From Erpobdella octoculata (taxonomy: Eukaryota; Annelida; Clitellata; Hirudinida; Erpobdellidae), in the NCBI GenBank assembly GCA_963978895.1, contig OZ022243.1:7694043-7758042 (forward strand): a stretch of 64,000 nucleotides of DNA, given 5' to 3'. Under the pieces are notes generated by a model. That model ran no database searches. It was not told the origin of the DNA and saw only the letters and a list, made by a program, of their open reading frames with translations. Below are positions 51,869-64,000 of this stretch, one piece after another. Position numbers and translations under genes: made by a program. The first letter of the stretch is position 1, and the number at the start of each line of letters is the position of its first letter.

Positions 51869-53280
51869 ATGTTTACGAATACAATAACAACGACGAATCG
51901 ACTCTGTATCGAAACAACACGGGACAGTAATATAAACAAGGAAAAGATTGTCCATAAATATCACAGGTTAAATCCTAGATAATTTTTTTTATAATAGTTT
52001 AATGTCTTTATACCTAGTTTTTTTAGACATAAATCACAGCTTAAATAAACAAAATTTTTTGCAAAATCTTATTTTTGATTAATTTCTAATAATTTTTAAC
52101 AAAAATGCCAAAATTGTTTTGATTTTTGCAGCAGTGCCAAATTATTTTAAATCACTTAAAAAAACTGGACATAAAATGTTCAAAACAACTTATAAAATCA
52201 CATGTTATGTTCAATGTGTCGGCTTTGGTTTTCAAAATAATTTGTCTAAATTCGAGATAATTATATTTGAGAGTGGAAACAGGAATGAAAGAGCGAGCCG
52301 AAACGGGGACGGAAGAGCGAGAAATGAAGAATGGACGAGGACGGGAGGGCAAGCGGGAACCGAAAAGCCACCGTGAGCGGAAGAGCGAGTGTGAAAGGGA
52401 GAGGAAGCGGGACAACAAAAAAGAGCAGGAAAGCGAGCGTGAACGGGAAAGCGACCCAACCGGAAGTGGGAGAGCAAGCGGAGAAGGAAACGGAAACGGG
52501 AGAGAAAAACCACTTAAAAACCCCAAGCAACGCCGGGTACCCCGCTAGTCTATATATATATAAAAACATGTCCTGAATGACTGATAATCAACGCCGAGCT
52601 CAAACGCCTCATCCCAGAAACGTGAAATTTGGAACTTATATTACTTTTATTGCGTAAGAATCCACTAAGAAAGGGTTTTTGAAAATTTTGCTCCTGAGGG
52701 GAAGAAACTGGAAAACAATCTTTTTTCTAAAACAATGTATATCTCGAAAACCAAAGATGAGGAGATTTTGAAATTTGGTATACGGATTCTTCTTGAAAAA
52801 TAAAAAGATACGTGTTTCACCATTTTTTGAAAATTCGGTTTCCCGGACCTCAAATGTGGGTTGGAAAATTGGGTTATTTGGTTTTTAAAGAAGCTGCTAC
52901 TCAAAAACTGTGAATGCTACAGGAGTAAAAATTAGTAATGAAATACGTGTTTTAGTAATTAGTAATGAAATAAGTGTTTTAGTAATTAGTAATGAAATAC
53001 GTGTTTTAGCATTTTTTGAAAATTTGGTTTTCAGGACTTCAAATGTGGGGTGGAAAATAGGGTTATTTGTTTTTTAAATTAACTGCTACTCAAAAACTGT
53101 AAATACTACAGATGTAAAAATTAGTATTTAGTTTATATTCTAAAAATAAAGATATACGTGTTAACATTATTACAGCGTTAACTAATAAATTCTTTCTTTT
53201 TTTCAGCTTTAGTCAATCATAATAATCCTTTGCAGAAGATCACACTTGCAGAGTGGAACCAATACATTAAAGAACACTAA
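51869..53280 (+). CDS. Possible small gene divergent from INTS4 (weak)
   Basis: Three pieces join in phase at GT/AG sites: 51869-51905, 52132-52203 and 53207-53280. They would encode about 60 residues, MFTNTITTTNRLSVPNYFKS onward, ending ITLAEWNQYIKEH. I do not recognise the product. The last piece has a good pyrimidine-rich acceptor and a lysine/aromatic-rich peptide unlike translated repeat. Against it, the start lies only 5 bases from the INTS4 start on the other strand, the first donor is weak, and two Helitron-derived elements fill the second intron. Treat it as a hypothesis. Confidence 0.2.
52255..52548 (+). mobile_element. Non-autonomous Helitron 3' part
   Basis: GA-rich 18-bp minisatellite followed by CCCCAAGCAACGCCGGGTAC and CCCGCTAG, the family 3' end. 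CTAG ends at 52548 and is followed at once by TCTATATATA, the start of another element. No TC start was found on the left, so it is probably 5'-truncated. Confidence 0.75.
52549..53160 (+). mobile_element. Second element abutting the first, Helitron-like 5' start
   Basis: Starts TCTATATATATATAAAAACA directly after the CTAG of the previous element. The body is also found inverted at 59330-59863. It holds an internal imperfect duplication of about 170 bases (TCAAATGTGGG ... GCTGCTACTCAAAAACTG twice). No coding capacity. A CTAG-type end was not located, so the right boundary is approximate. Confidence 0.65.
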
Positions 53281-53409
53281 TTAAAATTGAGGAAGTTCAG
53301 ACGTAACTAAACGAGCAAACCAAACAACAAAGTGTTAACGGGAGAACAGATCAATTTTGATGACTGTGCACAGCATTCCGCTACAGCCCATCTAAGCCAC
53401 ATTGGGAAG

Positions 53410-53645
53410 GCTCTAAAATTTAATAGAGGAACGGAAAAGCGACTGTGAGCGAAAAGAGCGAGCAGGAAAAGAAGAGCAAGCTGGAGCGGTAAAGCGTAAA
53501 AGCAACCGAGAGCGGGAAAAGTAAAAGAGACCGGGGCCGGGAAAGCGACCGTGAGCAGAAATGCGACCAGGAATGAGAAAGCGACCTGGAACGGGAAAGC
53601 GAGCGGTTAAGGAAACGGGAGCCAGAGAAAAACGATACAAAACCT
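53410..53645 (+). repeat. GA-rich minisatellite, Helitron-derived fragment
   Basis: Degenerate 18-base units (GGAACGGGAAAGCGAGC type) ending in AAAACCTTTAAAATCCCCGG, an eroded form of the Helitron 3' region. No CTAG terminus. Confidence 0.6.
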
Positions 53646-53649
53646 TTAA

Positions 53650-54980
53650 AATCCCCGGATAAAGAGGCAAATAAAAACATTTTTTTAATTTATTTTTTAT
53701 ATTTACTTGTTTCTTAGAAAAAAACCGATGACCGGGGAAGGGGGTAGTTGCAGTAACTTTTCCAAAAACATTGTAACTATTTTGACCTAAAATTAAATTT
53801 TTCCGAAATATCCTTCGCAATTGCTCCCCGCAAATGGGGCTCCTGTCGATAACCATAGGCTTAGGGTAATGATTAGAAAGGAAAAGCGAAAAAAAGCAAG
53901 CAAGGGGGAGAGAGAGAAAATATGAGAGATATGCGACCTGCTAGCTTAAAATACAAAATAACGTATTGCTATAGCTAGCTTATAAACTTAAAAATAGAGA
54001 AACCAATTAAAAGAAACGTATGAACTGTTGTCATTTTACTGCTGAACTACAGAAGCCTCTCTTGTTATGACTAGACAACAATGATCAACTGATGAATAAT
54101 GTTAGATTAAGGAAATGAAATAAAACGTTTCTATTTAATTGACATATGTTACTAGTTACAATATGTTACTAGTTATTTGAACTCAATCATGTAGATAAGT
54201 AGGTTGATACAATTGTTATCTGCAAACGTTTTTGCTAAAATTGTGTGATAGAAAATTGAAATTGTCAGCCTTTCATATTTATTTTTAAGGAGAGTTTTCA
54301 AACATTCAATAAAATAGAATCAACCATTTTGCTAGCGAATTTTTAGATATTCAAGATTTTACAAAAAAATAGTCAGAAAAGCCCTTCCAGTTAGGAGCAG
54401 AATACAGAAAGGTATAAAATATCCAGGACAATAGCCTGGCTGTTTTGATGAAGCTAACCCAAGATCTAACAAAAGAATATTACACGAACGTACCTGAAAT
54501 TTTGTTAACATAATTTTTCTTGAAAATATTTATTGACGTTTATTTTCATGTTTTAAACCAAAACTAAAGTTAAATAAAAAAATGATTAAACTAAAAAATA
54601 GGTCAATTCTTCCGAAAAGTTTCATAAAACGTTTGAAACTTTAACGCTGAATTCCCGCCACTCCTGTCTTGGCTGATCTATATATATAGAATATTCTATA
54701 TATATATATATATATATATCTATATATGGGCTGATCCTTTGGCCCTCCTCATCCAAATCTCATCTCTGACGTGTGAACGAGAATAAAATTAAGAATGAGA
54801 TATGTCCGTGTTGCCTCATCTTATAGGCCGTAGGCCTCATCTTATACTGTTATAATATCATATACAAAACAATATCTTTGTCGCTCAATTTTGACCTCTC
54901 CGAGATAGCTCTCAACAGGACTATATATAGTATACACAAAGAATTAAAATTAGATTTACATGCGCAGTTGCGTTAGGCTG
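53650..54980. other. P450 upstream region
   Basis: AT-rich intergenic DNA without a gene. It contains a palindrome around TATATAGAATATTCTATATA (54680-54705) followed by a TA tract. Confidence 0.5.
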
Positions 54981-54987
54981 TCTCAGC

Positions 54988-54996
54988 TATATAAAA
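54988..54996 (+). promoter_or_regulatory. TATA box of the P450 gene
   Basis: TATATAAAA lies 180 bases upstream of the start codon. A 5' untranslated intron can be drawn from GTGGGT at 55050 to the acceptor TATTTTCAG ending at 55161, which leaves about 14 untranslated bases before the ATG. Confidence 0.5.
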
Positions 54997-55175
54997 CGCA
55001 GTGTGATTTTTGAGCTCAGAAATATTTTCTTTTAGATAGTTAAGTGCAGGTGGGTGCAGCAGTACTTACGCTTGCTTTCTGATTGAGAAATAATTAGGTC
55101 TCAAGCTTGATTGCTTTATATTTATTTGATTAATTGCAAGTTTTGAATTTATTATTTTCAGTATAACTACAAAAG

Positions 55176-61825
<6,650 letters not shown>

Positions 61826-63009
61826 ACAATTCAAACGATAAAACAGGTTGCGATTTTTGTATTAACACGGTGACAAATTGATTTCTAATACGGTTGTTTT
61901 AATTATTTAAGTAATTAGTGAATTATGGATGAGTTGTTTGTTTACTCATTGTTGTTTTCGTTTTTTGCTGGCTTATGTTGGTGTAAATAGAATTAGGGGC
62001 GTCATTTGGGAGGCAGGGGAACCCCACAAGAATATTCGAGAATTATTTTCATTTTATATAAAATAAATAAGGTGGAAGTTTTGAAAAAAATTTGGAAAAT
62101 GTGCCTGCGACTACCCCTCCACCGATCATCAGCTATTTTTCGAAAACAAAAGTGAATAGTTTTAGAAAACTTTTGTAGGAAAATACTTTTTTTTAAAGTT
62201 TGCCCCCCCCCCCCAAGGAATTGCTGAAATGACGCTCATGAATAGAATTATTAAGTTTGACGATGTTATACGTGGCGTTAGTAGTTGGACTTTTAGACCA
62301 CAAATCATTTATCTAACTTTTACTCACTTATTAAAATCTCTCCACTGCTTATATCGGCCTATGCGTTTTGTCAAAGGTTTAAATAAAGTGTCTGTCTGAT
62401 TTCTTGATTTTTTGCAAAAGATATAAAAAATTCAAAAAACTTTCATTTTCTGGCAAATTGTATACCACGACAATGTTCTTTATTTTCTTTCTATCATTGT
62501 TGTTCCTGGGCGCTGGACACGTCTGATCGCTTCGGGAGAAAAAGAAACGTCCGGAGAGATGGGAATGTCCAACATTCGAGATAAGGAAGCTGCTTATCAA
62601 AGCTGCTAACCTCGATTGTGAAGCTCAAAACTGAATGTATCTGAAGTTGAGTTTTTAAATGTTCAGCTTCTGACATATTTTATTTATTTATTGAAAAAAT
62701 GCCAGAAGGGCTAGTAAGCCACTAACACTAGCATTGAAAAAAAAACAATAAAAAAACCACAGACATTCATTCCCAGCCATGGACACAAGAAACAGAAACC
62801 ATCAAGACGTGACAACAACATAAAACCACCCAGACACCACAGAATAGCAGAAAAGTACAAAATAACTCTAGCTGTAGTATAAGAAAGCGTCCAAATTAAC
62901 TGATTGTAATGATAATTTAAATAAAGAAACGCTGGAACAATTTACAACATCGGCGGGGAGAGAATTCCAAACCACAACTATTCTGTTAGTGTAGAAATAT
63001 TTTACAGCA
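61826..63009. other. Downstream of P450, no gene seen
   Basis: AT-rich DNA with a repeat-like patch at 61995-62025 (GGGGCGTCATTTGGGAGG), which shares GCGTCATTTG with 34103, and a poly-C run near 62205. Frames on the - strand at 62380-62676 have no recognisable domain. Confidence 0.5.
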
Positions 63010-63130
63010 TTACATATTTTGGCATAAAATGAAAATATCGTCTACATATCTTACATAGAGTTTTGGTGGCTTTATTAAATCAAAAACTTTGTTTTCAACA
63101 TAACTCATGTAGAATTCGGCAAACGTTATT
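63010..63130 (-). pseudogene. Penelope-like reverse transcriptase fragment
   Basis: About 40 residues on the - strand, FAEFYMSYVENKVFDLI then KLYVRYVDDIFIL. The YVDD catalytic box and the KLYVRYVDDIF context are typical of Penelope-like reverse transcriptases. Both sides are unrelated sequence, so only one RT motif remains. Confidence 0.65.
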
Positions 63131-63145
63131 ATTATTATTACTAGA

Positions 63146-63550
63146 CTAGCTGACCCAGCAAACGTTGTTTTGCCTTTTAAATTATTTTGTTCTTTTACAC
63201 AAAGATTAATGTACAAAATTACGACAATTTAAAAAATCAATCTCGAAAAGCAATCGAGTGTACAATGCCCGGGGTTTTTGAAAGTTTTTTTATCGTTTTT
63301 CTCTCTTGCTCCCGTTTCTTTCCCCGATTGCTCTACCGTTCCCGTTTGCTCTCCCGTTCCCGTTTACTATTCCGTTTCCGCTTATTTTCACGTTCCGCTT
63401 GCTCTTCCGTCAATTTATTCTTAATGTAAAGTCTTATTTGGCAAGTGACGACAACTAAATTGATATTTGATGAAAGTAATTTAGGTTATGACATTTGATT
63501 AAGTTACTTACGGAAACGGTTATATATATATTTTAATATGTATATGTATG

Positions 63551-63641
<91 letters not shown>
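63146..63641 (-). mobile_element. Helitron-like 3' ends with CT-rich minisatellite and (TA)n
   Basis: CTAGCTGACCCAGC followed by AAACGTTGTTTTGCC at 63146 is the reverse complement of a Helitron 3' end with a GGCAAAAC...TTTGC hairpin, a different subfamily from the others. Further right comes a truncated CCCGGGGTTTTT end (63270), CT-rich 18-bp units (63300-63410) and (TA)n (63555-63641). It is a composite of two subfamilies. Confidence 0.55.
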
Positions 63642-63643
<2 letters not shown>

Positions 63644-63659
63644 CGTTACGCAAAATTGC

Positions 63660-63711
63660 TAACATACATACATACATACATACATACATACATACATACA
63701 TACATACATAG
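63660..63711. repeat. (ACAT)n microsatellite
   Basis: About 13 units of ACAT, the reverse-complement orientation of the (ATGT)n arrays at the left of the window. Confidence 0.95.
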
Positions 63712-64000
63712 CAAATTATGTAGATAGATTATTATTATATTTTATTTAACGTGTTCTCTTAAATGAAAAATTTCTCAGAGCACGATACGACGACGCCAAA
63801 AAGAAACAAACGAACAGAAACACATATCAAAAGCAAAGTCAACAACCGTTCGTCATAAGAAGAATAAAACGAGTTTTAAGCCGCTTTTTGAAAACAGAAA
63901 CGCTGTCGACATTCGACGGATCAGTTCAATCGGTAAATTGTTCCAGGTGGCTGGACAACATACTGCGAAAGCCCTCGGTCCAAATAACCAAGACCCCAAG
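63712..64000. other. Right edge, no gene assigned
   Basis: No complete gene. The 63860-63990 segment (GAAACGCTG, TTCCAGGTGGCTGG) loosely resembles 62910-63000 (GAAACGCTGG ... AATTCCAAACC) and may belong to a dispersed retroelement cut by the window edge. Confidence 0.35.

Noticed and set aside
62379..62676. Overlapping - strand frames downstream of the P450
   Set aside because: Composition is ordinary for random AT-rich DNA and there are no domain motifs.

Overview
The window looks like nuclear DNA from an AT-rich, intron-rich invertebrate. Genes have many short exons with GT...AG introns, microsatellite arrays are long, and transposon families are numerous. The SUEL-lectin/CUB receptor, the P450 type and the retroelement mix suggest a lophotrochozoan, possibly an annelid such as a leech. 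That assignment is inference; nothing here proves the species.

Four host genes are supported. A SUEL-lectin/CUB/sushi single-pass membrane protein lies on the + strand (15907-22681, first exon not found). It converges on an HBS1-like translational GTPase on the - strand (33835-23005, 17 exons, 709 aa). About 1 kb upstream and co-oriented is the Integrator subunit INTS4 (51863-34874, 21 exons, about 977 aa). On the + strand follows a clan-2-like cytochrome P450 (55176-61825, 5 coding exons, 511 aa). I joined every exon by hand at GT/AG sites. Phases agree throughout, and the HBS1L, INTS4 and P450 products have family-typical lengths. HBS1L rescues stalled ribosomes and INTS4 belongs to the snRNA 3'-end processing complex. 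The four genes form no obvious pathway together.

The rest is mobile or repetitive DNA. The left 8.2 kb holds two copies of a non-LTR retrotransposon with a restriction-like endonuclease domain. Each is embedded in (ATGT)n tetranucleotide repeats, and a MITE with 44-bp terminal inverted repeats sits inside the largest array. INTS4 intron 14 carries a full-length but frameshifted Helitron with exact termini (36948-42384). Several non-autonomous relatives share its 5' TCTATATATA start, or a hairpin followed by CTAG at the 3' end, at 8797-9404, 34367, 49323-49838, 52548, 55446-56348 and 63146. HBS1L intron 8 holds a CR1/L2-like LINE in antisense. SINE, LINE-tail and Penelope-like fragments and a broken BTB-domain fragment are also present.

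The points most worth a second look are: (i) the (ATGT)n-associated retrotransposon family; (ii) intronic minisatellites in HBS1L whose units copy the authentic 5' splice site; (iii) head-to-tail and tail-to-tail Helitron junctions; and (iv) substitutions at key residues in HBS1L (SKMD for NKxD) and in the P450 (C-helix FxxxH for WxxxR).
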